DNA of 64,000 nt from Immersiella caudata (lineage: Eukaryota; Ascomycota; Sordariomycetes; Sordariales; Lasiosphaeriaceae). The position numbers were made by a program, and so were the translations under genes. Shown piece by piece: positions 10,055-21,002 of this stretch. Below the pieces are notes generated by a model. It saw nothing but the letters and a program-made list of their open reading frames with translations. It was not told where the DNA came from and ran no database searches. The stretch lies in NCBI GenBank assembly GCA_030512335.1, contig JAULSU010000002.1, forward strand, positions 5,642,001-5,706,000. Reading direction: 5' to 3'. Each line of letters opens with the position of its first letter. Position 1 is the first letter of the stretch.

Positions 10055-11566
10055 ATGCCGAAGCCCGGACTGGCCCTGCTTCTCTTGTTTCTTCGAATCT
10101 CAGCACCACCCAGGCCGAACCGGGCCCCCCGTCAACCACATACCACCAAGATCCTCCTCCAATCTCCTTGCTCGGGGGTAAAAGCTCGTTCACTTCCGGA
10201 GCCCGCGAGCCCGTCCTGCCAACCGCACCGGCCGATGAAGCTCCCCTGGTGAGCTCAAGGTATGACCAGGCCCCCTCGGTAAATCACTGCCCCGACCAGG
10301 CGAGATCAGCGAATTCCTTCACCTACGAACGACGTCCAACAGCAGCCCAGCCAGTACTTGGAGTTAGTCTAACAGAGCAACAGTCAACCCAACGCCTCGG
10401 CTTTGGCTACGAAACGACCAACTGCTGCACGCGTCACTCAAACAGCCCCAGCCACCAGACTTGTCCCTGGCGTCGCCAGGCTCCAAGTCCATGAGTGCGC
10501 AACCGCAGCTTATTCTCTCATTGATAGCGAACCAACTGCATATCACGCACCGTTTGTCGGGTGCATTTCTGGGAAGGAGGACTGTTGCCCCTTTATTCCC
10601 AAGGCCACGGCGAACGCTGGGACGCTAGCTGGCGAATATTCACCGTTCCAAACAGCCAGCGGTGCCAGGAACCCTCAAGAAAACAGGGGTAAAGGGGTGT
10701 GCGCAGGTGACTATACCTTAATTTCGGGTCAATGCTGCCCAAGGTATGCATTTCATTCTCCCATCGACATGGACGAGTGCTGAATAGCAATCAGCGGTTA
10801 TATCCCCTGGACAACCCTGCTCGGTGACCAAACCCCATGTTTCAGCTCCATGACAGCAACGATGACGCCACCACCGATCTCTTCTAATACGGCTGCCCCC
10901 GCGAGCAAATCCACCATGGCTATCACAGGGGCCCTGTTTGCCGTAACGTTCCCACCAACTCAGTCAGACGACAGCGGCGGCCTATCAACAGGGGCTATCG
11001 CTGGAATTGTGGTTGGTGTAGCCGCCGGTATATTGGCTATGATTGCCCTCTCCATATTACTGTGCAGGCGACGGAAGCAATCTAAACATCTGAAGAGTTT
11101 AAAGAGCGAACTGCGGAACAGCTACTTTGCTCGTGATGAGGGCAGGTCGGAGGTGCCGACAACTCCAATGTCTATGCAAGGCAATGACGGTCAGTTGGGC
11201 CTCCACCGCAGAGAAGTCAGTCTTGGGGCAATGAGTATGGGAGTAGGACGGGGCGGCGGAGTGCCACGCAGATGCCCGTCGGCTGCGTTGAAAGACCAGC
11301 CACACTCATCGTCACAGTTTTCTTCACCTGAAGTGGGGGAGTTGGCTATCGCGCCGGCCGCAGAAGAGCGCGACGACACCTTCTCCCCTCCGTCTTCTGG
11401 AAGCAGCCACCCACAGGAACTTCACGGAATCCATGAGGTACAGCTAGCCCGGCCACAACGTTTGTCTCGGGGTTATGCCCGAATTGTCCACACGACCAAC
11501 TCGACTGGGTCGAATGGGAGTGTACATGGGGAGCCCTCTGAATCTCGACTGGCCGAACTTCCTTGA
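10055..11566 (+). CDS. Single-pass membrane protein with Cys-rich ectodomain (unknown function)
   Basis: Proposed exons are 10055-10248, 10384-10743 and 10795-11566 (441 residues). The start gives a signal-peptide-like MPKPGLALLLLFLRIS; an in-frame ATG at 10037 would add six residues. Only one reading of the three exons stays open, supported by GTGAGC and GTATGC donors. A Pro/Ser/Thr-rich stretch leads to a compact Cys-rich segment with GCISGKEDCCPF and then VCAGDYTLISGQCCPSGY. A Thr/Ser stalk follows, then one transmembrane helix (about 251-275, STGAIAGIVVGVAAG...LSILLC) closed by basic RRRK. The roughly 165-residue tail is polar and presumably cytosolic. The architecture resembles fungal wall-facing sensors or receptors, but I do not recognise the domain. 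The first intron (135 nt) is the weakest part of the model. Confidence 0.6.
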
Positions 11567-12414
11567 CGTTTGTGAACTGTTCGACGGACATTACGAAGGG
11601 CCAAGTTAGAATGACACACATGAGTGGAATGCTCACGAAACTTTGGAGTTCACTTTGTATCACGACCACTCAACCAGAACTCAGACCACGATGCCTGCGC
11701 AATAGGAGACGGCGTTTCGTCGGTGGCTGGGAATGGAGACACGACTGCGGACGCACAAATTTTTCCTGACGTCAAATGAGCGGTGATGAGACAGGCTACG
11801 AATTTGAACGACGTGTCACGCATGGAAGATATTAATACAGCCCTATTATGACCCTTTCCAGTACCAGCCAGCATCGTGAGTCCGAATCTGGATCAGTTGC
11901 CGTCGCACAATAAAGCACGGTGATGTCAGGTTAGATCTACGGCGGTGGAACGACTGGGCGTTCTCCAATTGCGGGCACCAATTGTTGGCGGTGTAACGTC
12001 GAAAGGAGCAGCTCCGTCCCTCTGCACTATGATATCAGCCGAAGCTCTTCTGGTTGCGCAGCCGAGACAGGTTGGACCCTTCCCGCGCTGTGGTGAGCTC
12101 CCGCAGCTGGTTTAGACCAATGGTGTGGAGGTGATCGGCATCGGTGACGCAGTGGCTATGCGCCCAAAAAGCTTGCTTCACCTGACGCATCTGAAGTCCT
12201 AGGGTTTGGGTCGCGATGGCACGCAGGGACTCGTGGGATTTGCAAGCCTTTCATCTATATACAGAAGGTAGGATGTTTAAGTATGGCCTTGGAAGGTGTG
12301 GTGGCTTTAGTCAACCACAACGACGATCATCGTTTCTCATCACATAGGAATCCTGCATACCCCCCATCAAGATTCAACATTAGTACGCACTCTCTGCAGT
12401 AACCTCACGGCACC
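11567..12414. other. Intergenic
   Basis: About 850 bases with no credible ORF or RNA gene. Pyrimidine-rich sequence close to 12400 suggests the leader of the following gene. Confidence 0.6.
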
Positions 12415-13374
12415 ATGTCAAGAACATCAAGATCATCACACCGGCGGTTCAGCGATGCTAGTAATGACGGCGACTCTGACTACACGCGCCATTCCCTGCC
12501 TAAGAGCCGGCGGGCCGAATCACTCAACAGCAGGGGAAGACGGCCAGATCTCGCCGAGCAAAAGTCTTACCACCGCCCAAGCCGCAGCGAACGGCGCTAT
12601 ACACCGAATATAGACTCAGACTCTGAATCATCAGACAACGACTCCTACTCCCGCCGCTACAACCAAAGCCACGGACATCGCGGCCGCTCTTCCAGCATCG
12701 CCCCGTCCTCCAACTACAGCTCTCCATCCCGTACTACTCACTCTGCCGACCACCACCACAGCCGCCGTCGCTCCCCATCACCCTCTAACCGCCGCCGTCC
12801 GGCCTCAACTTTTCCTGTCAGCGCCCGCGACCAAAAAGACCGGGACCATGACAGTTCATCCCGCCACTATCCCCCTTCTGCCTCCCGCTCTCACCGCACC
12901 CAATCCTCACGTCCTTCATCCTCTCGCCAGGGAGAAAATCCCTCCCGTCCCCCTCGACCCCGCCGAAACTCTTCGTCCATCATTCTAGGCGCATCCCGCA
13001 CCGCCCTTGAAGCAGGCGCCGTCGCTGCACTCAAACTGCGGGATGACCCGTCGCCGTGGCTTGGGACTAAGGGTGCAAAGGTCGTCACGGCCGCATTGAG
13101 CGCAGCCGCGGTGGACACCTTTATGGAGAGGAGACACCCCGATCGCAAAGGCGGACTAAGACATACAGTCATGAAGCAGGGGATGCAGGTGGTGATAGGG
13201 AATTTGGTGAAGAAGCCGGCGGCCCAAGCCGAGGATATGAAATATGGGGAGAAAGTAGAGCAAAAGGTCAAGGGGGGAATAAAAGGGGGCGTAAAGAAGG
13301 GGGTCAAGATGGGAGCGGCGAAAGGGGTGAAGGCTGGGGGTGAAAAGATTATGAATCATCATCATAGGAGGTAA
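12415..13374 (+). CDS. Ser/Arg-rich protein with conserved C-terminal domain (unknown function)
   Basis: Intronless frame of 319 residues. Residues 1-185 are disordered and dominated by Ser, Arg, Pro and His (RS and SP dipeptides, e.g. HHHSRRRSPSPSNRRRP), with abundant potential phosphorylation sites. From about 190 a small, well-composed helical region begins: SSSIILGASRTALEAGAVAA then LKLRDDPSPWLGTKGAKVV and AALSAAAVDTFMERRHPDRK. This is like the C-terminal module of several uncharacterised fungal proteins. The tail is Lys/Gly-rich (KGGIKGGVKKGVKMGAAKGV) and ends HHHHRR. It may bind nucleic acid or be nuclear, judged only by composition. The start has good context and follows a CT-rich leader. 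Confidence 0.75.
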   Translation: MSRTSRSSHRRFSDASNDGDSDYTRHSLPKSRRAESLNSRGRRPDLAEQKSYHRPSRSERRYTPNIDSDSESSDNDSYSRRYNQSHGHRGRSSSIAPSSNYSSPSRTTHSADHHHSRRRSPSPSNRRRPASTFPVSARDQKDRDHDSSSRHYPPSASRSHRTQSSRPSSSRQGENPSRPPRPRRNSSSIILGASRTALEAGAVAALKLRDDPSPWLGTKGAKVVTAALSAAAVDTFMERRHPDRKGGLRHTVMKQGMQVVIGNLVKKPAAQAEDMKYGEKVEQKVKGGIKGGVKKGVKMGAAKGVKAGGEKIMNHHHRR

Positions 13375-14820
13375 GGAGGGGGGAAACATGAGATGAGGTA
13401 TAATGGGTGTTGAAGGCCCTCGGAGAGCGGAGCTAGAGATGATCAGCAGAGGGGGGAGAAGGAGGACGATGAATGTTTTCATTCTTGTGTGTGATTGGAC
13501 GATGCTTTTCGTCCAGCTTTTTCGCCTTTCTGGTTCCTTTGTTTTGGTCTTGCCAACTTGACATTTTGCGTGGGAGTATAGCGTGGGAAGGGTTCTGCTT
13601 TTATTCATAGCGAGGTGTCCATGATGTTTTTGTCAGATTTGATGGTGAAGGAAGGCAGCCTATTTCATGACGGTTTCATCTTGGGAACAAGAGCATGACA
13701 CGGAGGGAAAATGAAGGGATGGCGTTTGTGAAGATGGAAGGGAAAAGAAGGAAAGAAAATAACGGCCGATGAGGGAATGATCACGACAGCATTTGCATGG
13801 CGGATAGGCGCTTCCCATCTCACTGGAGTTTGATAGAAAATAAAGCAAAAATATCAAGAGACCAAAAGTATTCTGTGGCGAGGGTTCATCATCGTACTTA
13901 AAGACCGAAGACAGGAAAAGGTGGAGAATGGGAATAGACAATAAGCTTCGACACAGCCGCACGGCTCGGCGCATATATGGGATAATGTATGGTCGGTCAT
14001 CCCAAGTTTTCATCGCCAGGAATTTGGTACGGATCTCGGGGAAGTATCCGGGAGGCGGACGGGCGGCTGTCACTGGGCAGTGCACCCCGAAAGGGGCCGG
14101 CAGTGTATATGGTCCAAGGCGAGGTCGAATTGGAGACAGCTGAAGTCGAAGTCTCGCGTCAAGGGGAATTGGCACACCCATAACAGATAAACAGCACCAA
14201 TTCCATCAACTCGATCTCAGAATGGGAGAAATGTGGCCCACTTGGTGCGATACTTCGTCTCGGACTCCGGCCCCGCGCCAGGGAACAAGGCGGGCTGGGC
14301 GGCTCAGCCCCGCTTGCCGCAGCAACAGCTCCGGACTCTCTCCAAACCGGACCCCGACACACTGCATTGCAGCGCTGCGGCACCTGCGTGCCTGCCGCTG
14401 CGGTGCAGTTAGTATTAACTTGGGAGAGATGCTATTTGCTGGTAGGCGCCGTGCCTGGCCTGATGCGATTAGTACCTATTGGAGGGGTTTTATTTGGAGG
14501 GGAGGGGAGGGAACAAAAAGGGCGGGCTGCCGTTATTTTTTGGGCTTTTGATCTAGGTGCTTTACCAGACTAGTTTGCGCCGAGCTGGATTTTGAGTCAA
14601 GATTTGTGGTTGGTTTCGGAACCTGAGACTGGATTTTGTGACGTCTTTTTGAGAGGGCGATAGAGAAGGCGACATTGAGATCGTGAGATCAAGAGGTTCG
14701 ACTTACACCGATTTTACCTGTTTCTTGAGCGATTCTCCCGTCTCGAAACGACTTGGACGACTTCGACATTCAGTATCGGCCAGCTCCCAGGGGAAAAGGA
14801 GAATAAATACCCCCCTCAAA
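13375..14820. other. Intergenic
   Basis: About 1.45 kb. The first part is a T- and G-rich probable 3' UTR. Short ORFs on both strands show no family features. I see no repeats or RNA genes. Confidence 0.6.
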
Positions 14821-15702
14821 ATGAAGATCCTCTGCCTTCACGGGCAAGGGACCAGCGCCCAAATTTTCAAATCGCAGACTGGTTCGCCCCCCTTTTCCCC
14901 AAAAGACAAGAACAAATAAAGACTGACAATTCGAACAGTGGCCCTCCGGAACAAACTCCCCTCCCACTACCAGTTCGACTTCCTCGACGCCCCCTTCCAC
15001 TGCACACCCGCCCCCGGCATCAAAGTCCTCTTCGAATCCGGCACCTACACCTGGTGGCCCAAACCGACCATCAACGCCATCCGCGGCGCCCACCAATACA
15101 TGCTCGACCACATCGAGGCTCACGGGCCCTACGACGCCGTCATGGGCTTCAGCCAAGGCTGCAGTCTCATCGGCTCTTACCTCCTCTACCACGCGCGCGA
15201 AACACCAAAGGAACCGCTCCCTTTTAAAGCAGCCATTTTCACCTGCGGCGGGTTACCCCTGCAAGTCCTCGAAGATTTGGGCCTCCCCGTCTCGCAAAAA
15301 GCACATGATATCAACGACGAAACCGTCCGCCTGTTGAAATCCCGCGCGGGCGCGCTCACGCAGTTAGCAGCCGACCCGTCGCAGATCAAACTAGGCACGG
15401 GTCTATGGGATGATTTGAACGGCCTGGTTCACGATCCGGAGGTGATGCCTGACGAGGAGGACGTGTTCGGGTTAGATTTTACGATCATACCGAGGGATAT
15501 GAGGATTAAGATTCCGACGGTGCATGTTTATGGGGCGAAGGATCCGAGGTGGCCGGCGAGTTTGCAGCTGGCGTATTTTTGCGAGAGGAGAGAGATGTAC
15601 GACCATCGAGGGGGCCATGATATTCCGAGGAGTACGGATGTGTCGGTAAAGATTGCGGAGTTGCTGGGGGAATTGGCGGGGAAGGTTGGGGTGAAGAGGT
15701 AG
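14821..15702 (+). CDS. FSH1-family serine hydrolase
   Basis: Alpha/beta hydrolase of 274 residues in the FSH1 (family of serine hydrolases) group, related to human OVCA2; the substrates are mostly unknown small esters. Coding exons are 14821-14881 and 14939-15702. The intron (57 nt) uses the less usual donor GTTCGC. The N-terminus MKILCLHGQGTSAQIFKSQ is the family's first strand plus oxyanion loop. The triad is visible: nucleophile Ser92 in GFSQGCS, Asp222 in YGAKDPRWP and His247 in RGGHDIPR. The sequence FESGTYTWWPKP is also typical. It has no signal peptide, so it is probably cytosolic. Stand-alone FSH1 proteins are common; nothing nearby suggests a polyketide cluster. Confidence 0.88.
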
Positions 15703-16717
15703 GGGGGACGTAGCGCCGGTGGACGGCGGAGATAGCATTGGGAAGGTACAGGATAGACGCGGAGGTTTGAGATGACGCGGCGGCGGAAGGTGTACGTACC
15801 TACACCGACACAACGGAAATAGAGCCGAGAAATCTGGGGGAGTCTGCAGCATATATATAAACCCAAGATCATCTCCCTCGTGTAGCCCACCCATTGGTTC
15901 TTCAATCCGCCAATCCCAAGCAAAGCCGCCGAAACGGTGTCGCCGTAGGGCTGTGAACACGCACCGTGATATCATGTCAACCCGTCGATCACCCTTGGCG
16001 ACAAGGTTACAGGCAGCAGACAAAATGCAAATATGCCTTGCCTTGCGGCCCGAAAGCAACCACCAAGCCCTTCCTTACCCGCCGGGGTCAATTTCCCGTA
16101 CCTACCTGACTTACCTGGTAGAGATCATCACCCGCTGAAGACCGAACACCGAGTGATCCTTTCCGTACGTACCTTTTCAGTCCTAGATTTCCTACCTCCA
16201 ACGATACACGTATATTTAAAAAGGTCACCAACCCTCCCAAACAAACCCCCCATCGAACCGTCAAATCCATTAATTAATCCGCACCCCTAGAACAAACCCA
16301 GGTATCCTCGATTCGGGACCGTCAACCCGCTAAAACGTGCCCCGCGGGCCCCACCTTATTCCCCGGAGCGCCACCCCGGTTGGTCGGTTCAGACTCGACT
16401 CACATCGAACTCGGCAAGGGTCCGTAGGGCTGAGAAGAATCCGGGAGTCATCAAATTCACTGGCTCGCGACATGCCCCCCCTTTTCACCGTGCTCGATAA
16501 GAGTCGCCGACACGCGTTTCTTCCTTGGGTCATTGTTCGCGGAACATTTGGCGCCACAGGACGACCCGGCTAATTGGGACGCGCAACGTACGACAAAAGT
16601 ACCGCGCATTGCAGTCCTTCCGTACGGGTACTGGGGTGGAGTGTAAACTACGGAGCCGGGTCCGAGTAACGGACGGTGACTACGGAACCCCACAGCGGTG
16701 ATTCTGGAGTGAGAAGA
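15703..16717. other. Intergenic, FSH1 3' end to Zn2Cys6 regulator
   Basis: About 1 kb without a gene. The half before 16717 is rich in CG-containing words and may be the regulator's promoter. No repeat or RNA gene recognised. Confidence 0.55.
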
Positions 16718-18669
16718 ATGGCGCGGAAGGGCTCACATAAGGTTAGGACGGGGTGTCATACATGCAAGTGTGTAGACAGCTTTTTTGTGGACTTGTTTTG
16801 CCCCCTCTTTTTTGGCCTTCCCTCAACCCTTTCCTTCCCACACATCCATACCTCCCCATCTACACCAACACTAACTTGACCCCCAGAAAACGCAAAGTAA
16901 AATGTGACGAAACAAAACCCCGCTGCCTCCGCTGCACCAAAACCTCCCGCAAATGCGACGGCTACACCCCCTCCCTACCCCCGGGCCTAGCCTCCTACTC
17001 CTGGATCGACCTCCTCGGCAAACGCCCCATCATCCCCGCCCTCACCGCCCGCCGCAACACCGCCGACGGCCGCGCCCTCGAGTTCTACCACCTCGTCGTC
17101 GCCCCTGCCTTCTCTCGCTTCCCCGGAGATGATTTCTGGACGCGGATGGTGGCGCAGGCGTCGCTCCAGGAGCCGGCGGTTCATCACGCGGTAGTTGCCA
17201 TTTCGAGTTTTTATGAATTGGTGGATAGCGGGCCGTTTGAGAAGGTGGTGGGGAGCGAGAAGGGACGGTATGCGGTGGTGCAGTATAACCGGGCGCTGCA
17301 GGAGCTGAGGCAGATGAGGGATGAGAGCGTGGTGCTGTTTGTGTGTGTCTTGTTTATTTGCATTGAGGCGCTGAGGGAGGATAAGCAGGGGGCGATGACG
17401 CACTGTCGGTATGGGATTAAAGTGTTCAATGGGAGCCAGGGGAGCGGGTCGCAGTGGGCGAGGGAGTACTTCCGGCCGTTGTTTGTGCGGTTAACGTGTT
17501 GCCCGTATTTCTTTGGGGCGACGATCGATTACTTTCCGAGTCCCGCGGGGGCCGAGGAGGAGGATGTGAGCGGGCCCCATGGGAGCTGGGATGTGTGTCG
17601 GTATCGGATGGATTTGATGGTGATGAGGTGCGTTCGGTTTGTACGGGAGTATGAGATTCCCGCGCCGAATTTGCCGCCGAAGCCGCCGCCGAATTACTCG
17701 AGCTACGGGGAGAGGAGGGACCGGCTGGTCGCGATGCTAGATGTGTGGCTTGCCAGCTACGACGGCCTCTTTGCGAGACTGCCGCCTCCGGCGGATAACC
17801 TCTCTCCGTACCTCATGATGGTCATGATGTGCCTGGTCTGTCGCATCTGGGTATCGGCCTGCGGAGCGCAAGACGAAATGGCCTACGACGAGCACCTCGA
17901 GACCTTTGCCGAGATCGTCGACCTCGCGCGACAAGCTGCGGAAGTCGAAAAGGCCAAGATGCAATCCAACCGCACCACTCTACACAGGTCCAAGTTCGTC
18001 CTGGAAATGGGCTTCGTGCCCACCCTCTACTTCGTCGTCATCAAGTGTCGCAACCTTGCCCTTCGGCAAGCCGCTCTCGATTACATGACGATGCTCGCAC
18101 CCGAACGCGAAAACCTCTGGAATGCCACCCTCCTCTACTCGGTCGGCAAGAAGATTATCGAACTCGAGCATGGGGAATCGAGCAAGACGGTTGCCAAGGT
18201 GCCGGACGAACAGGATCCGCCGCAGCTCCGAGTGAAGGGACTCGCTACCCTCCCGGTGAAGTCAAGGGAGGAGATGACATCGGCTCTCCCGCCATTACTT
18301 GGGACCCCACCGCCATGTGCACGGGTCAGGGACGCTTTGGTGTTGGGAGATCCGGATGTGCGGTTACCGGGGAAGGGACTGGGGGGTTTACCGCATAGAC
18401 CGAGTCGGAGCGTGCAATTTGTGGTGGGGGGTGCGGCTGCGCCGGTGGTGTCTCAGTTGATGGTGCCTATGGAGGAGCCAGCTGTGACTGGAGCACCAGA
18501 AGGGGTCGTCGGTATGGCAGCGCCGGGGATGGTGGGGGCCGTTTTGGAGGGAGTGGAGCTGCCGTTGACGCCTCCGGATGAGGTCGTGGGTGAGATCAAG
18601 CGGGGCTTGGAGGCCGAGAGAGTGATGGGTGTTTACCCTACGAGGGAGACGGGATTGGAGACATCTTAA
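16718..18669 (+). CDS. Zn(II)2Cys6 fungal transcription factor
   Basis: Sequence-specific nuclear regulator of 610 residues. Coding exons are 16718-16767 and 16887-18669; the 119-nt intron splits the zinc finger after Cys16. The spliced finger is C13-x2-C16-x6-C23-x6-C30-x2-C33-x6-C40 (CHTCKKRKVKCDETKPRCLR and on), a complete binuclear cluster at the N-terminus. After a short linker (GYTPSLPPGLASYSWIDLLG) comes the fungal-specific regulatory domain: LEFYHLVVAPAFSRFPGDDF, HHAVVAISSFYE, then CVLFICIEALREDKQGAMTH. The last 130 residues are Pro/Gly/Val-rich and probably disordered. The frame is also open upstream of the acceptor, but only the spliced form has the finger. It lies 445 bases before xanA in the same direction; whether it regulates that gene is unknown, and it is too short to be UaY. 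Confidence 0.85.
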
Positions 18670-18882
18670 TGTCTGGTTTGGTGGGTTGTTGACTTGAGCC
18701 GCGTCGGACAAGAACGGCCGTTCAAGCTCTGGAGTTGGGGTTGGGGTTGGTAAACACAATGAGCGTGCATATAGCTCTGGAGCGATTACTTTCGTTTCGC
18801 AAACTGAATGGAGCTCGTCTCTCGGCCTCGCTCTTCGCGTCTTCGCTATCAATACCAGCATGAGTGATTCTCGGAGACGGGA

Positions 18883-18945
18883 AGATAAGAAACAGCTCGG
18901 GTGGGACCGCGGCCAGATCCGCTTCACCTCTGGCCGTCCTTATCA
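18883..18945. promoter_or_regulatory. Two GATA-factor (AreA/NIT2-type) sites upstream of xanA
   Basis: AGATAA at 18883-18888 on the plus strand and TGATAA (minus strand, 18940-18945) both fit HGATAR. AreA/NIT2 GATA activators relieve nitrogen repression, and purine catabolic genes usually need AreA and UaY together. Single GATA words occur often by chance; the pairing next to a UaY-type site is what gives weight. Confidence 0.5.
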
Positions 18946-18967
18946 GTGGCGAGCCCGCTATCAATTC

Positions 18968-18981
18968 TCGGCAACCGCCGA
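18968..18981. promoter_or_regulatory. UaY-type purine-response site upstream of xanA
   Basis: TCGG-CAACCG-CCGA, a perfect palindromic TCGG-N6-CCGA, centred about 140 bases upstream of the xanA ATG. This is the published binding consensus of UaY, the uric-acid-responsive Zn2Cys6 activator of purine catabolism genes in Aspergillus nidulans. The match is seen directly; the factor that binds it in this organism is inferred. Confidence 0.7.
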
Positions 18982-19114
18982 TGGACGACCATCCACATGT
19001 GCAACCCCAGTATTTATTTAGTTCGGGCATTTCCTCGAGCTCTCCCTTCTCTTTTTCCTCAACAGTCAACTGAAAACAACAGACAAATAATAAATAAGTT
19101 ATCATCTTCCAAAA

Positions 19115-20393
19115 ATGTCCGCTGCCATTATCACCCCGCTCACTCCCCCTGAGGGCTCCAAGATCGACTTTGGGGCCACTGTCTCAGGCATCGACGTTGA
19201 GAACCTCACAGGTAAGATACGAAGCAAAATTCTCGCTGCTATAAAGTGACACTATGCTGTAAAATTGGGAGACCACCCGTGAAATCGGTAACCTCCTTGG
19301 TAAGACCCTCTTCCTCTTCTTCTAACCCAACCACTGACGCTTCCTAGACGCCGATTTCGACGTCATCCGCACCGCCCTCTTCACCCACCAAGTTCTTGTC
19401 TTCAAGAGCCAATCCCACGTCTCCCCCAAGGCCCAATTCCAACTCACCAACCGCTTCGACCCGTCCGCCACATCCTACGGCCACGGCAAGACCCTCGACG
19501 CCAAGCGCTCCGTCCTGCACCCGGACCTCAAGACCATCCCCTCCCAGCCCCAAGTCCAAGTGATCGGCAACGGCTTCATCCCCTCCTACCACGGCCTCGA
19601 AAACTTCACCCTCCGCCACCCACACCACCGCACCTTCCACGCCACCTCCATCCCTCCCCACCTCGACCTCTCCCACACCCGCTTCTACCGCTGGCACATC
19701 GACGCCGCCCTCTACGGCCTCGCCCCACCCGTCGTAACCACCCTCCTCGCTGTCCAAGTCCCCCGCGGCCGCACCCAAACCTGCATCTACACCGACCTCC
19801 CCTCTCCCACCTCCCCCTCTCTCACCGTCCCCCTCGGCACCACCGCCTTCGTCTCCTCCTACACCTCCTACTCCCTCCTCTCCCCCGCCGACCAACTCTT
19901 CGCCCGCACCACCCGCGTCGAATACGCCCCCCACCCCTACATCTGGATGTCCCCCTCCCGCTCGCGTCCCGACGGCCTCGGCCTCCTCTCCGAAGGAAAA
20001 GAACTCCCTCTCTCCTCCCTCCCCGAAATCGACGAGTCCAAAATCCAGATCCTCCCCATGGTTTGGAAGAATCCCCTGGACGGTCGTCTCGCGCTGCAGA
20101 TCCACCCTAGTGCCGTGCGCAAGTTGCACCTGGGTAATGGAACCGTGGTGGAAGATCTAAAGGAGGTGAGGGAGATTGTGCACAGGCTGCAGAGGCCGGG
20201 GATTGAGCCCGAGAGGGTGTATGCGCATGATTGGGAAGAGGGGGATCTGGTGCTGTTTCACAATAGGGGGGTGTTGCACAGTGTGGTGGGTGCGTTTGCG
20301 GAGGATGAGGTGAGGCTGTTTAGGCAGTGTAATGTTGCGGCTAGTGAGATGCCTGAGGGGCCGGGGGAAGTTGAGGCTGCGGTTGCTGCGTAG
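19115..20393 (+). CDS. xanA: 2-oxoglutarate-dependent xanthine dioxygenase
   Basis: Fe(II)/2-oxoglutarate enzyme of the TauD fold that hydroxylates xanthine to uric acid in fungi, an alternative to xanthine dehydrogenase. Coding exons are 19115-19211 and 19348-20393 (380 residues). The 136-nt intron joins ...DVENLT to DADFDVIRTALFTHQVLVFK. The iron ligands are His149 and Asp151 (RWHIDAALYG) and His343 (HNRGVLHSVVGAF). Long stretches match XanA as I know it, such as VPLGTTAFVSSY, VEYAPHPYIWMS, DGLGLLSEGKELPLS, IQILPMVWKNP, HDWEEGDLVLFHNRG and VRLFRQCN. A second donor-like GTAAGA inside the intron could give an alternative form. Purine induction is suggested by the upstream TCGG-N6-CCGA site. 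Probably cytosolic; no signal or PTS1. Confidence 0.88.
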
Positions 20394-21002
20394 ATGGGGT
20401 TAGTAAGGTTGGAGCGTGGCGTTGGGGTGGGCTTGTTTTGTTTAGATACTGGGTTAGAGCAGGTTTTGGTTTTGGTATTGAGATTGGCGTTACTAGTTAC
20501 AGTGGTGTGTTTGCGCACTCTGCAATGTTACAAGTTCGAAGGTCGTAATGTGCTCCTGAGAATGTGATAGAGCTCTTCAGGCTTGGCCTGAGAGAATCAC
20601 CATCAAGATCTATCTGGTAAGGGGGACTAGATCCTTTGCAGACTCTAGCCCCTCAAATTCAGGTATAACTCTAGCAAACAACTCCAAGACGTGTCAAACA
20701 AAGTCACTTCAGTTAAGGCTCTAATGTCACCAGATTGATTCTCTTCCAGGAATGCAAGAACCTCAAACTGCCAACTCAAACGCCATCAACAGCCTAACCT
20801 TGGTCAATCACAGCGTGATCTCCAACGTCCTGGGCAACTCAATGTGTATCTCTTCCGAACCCATGCTGAGAATGTCATCTATGCAACCAGCGCAAACGGT
20901 AGAGCTACAAATACTTCGTACCCAATCACTGTTTCTCCTCATCGGTGATCACAATGATAAATTCCACCCAGACTCCCATAAGCAATGCAACCAACGCAGA
21001 CC
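20394..21002. other. Convergent intergenic region xanA / GH125
   Basis: About 610 bases between two convergent stops; the 3' UTRs of both genes presumably meet here. No ORF, RNA gene or repeat recognised. Confidence 0.65.

Larger units (their letters stand above)
18670..19114. other. xanA upstream region
   Basis: 445 bases from the regulator stop to the xanA start. It contains the TCGG-N6-CCGA site and two GATA sites listed separately. No ORF of note. Confidence 0.7.

Noticed and set aside
16718..20393. Zn2Cys6 gene plus xanA as a regulator-enzyme gene cluster
   Set aside because: Adjacency alone; the regulator is too short and unlike UaY, and no other purine gene lies nearby.
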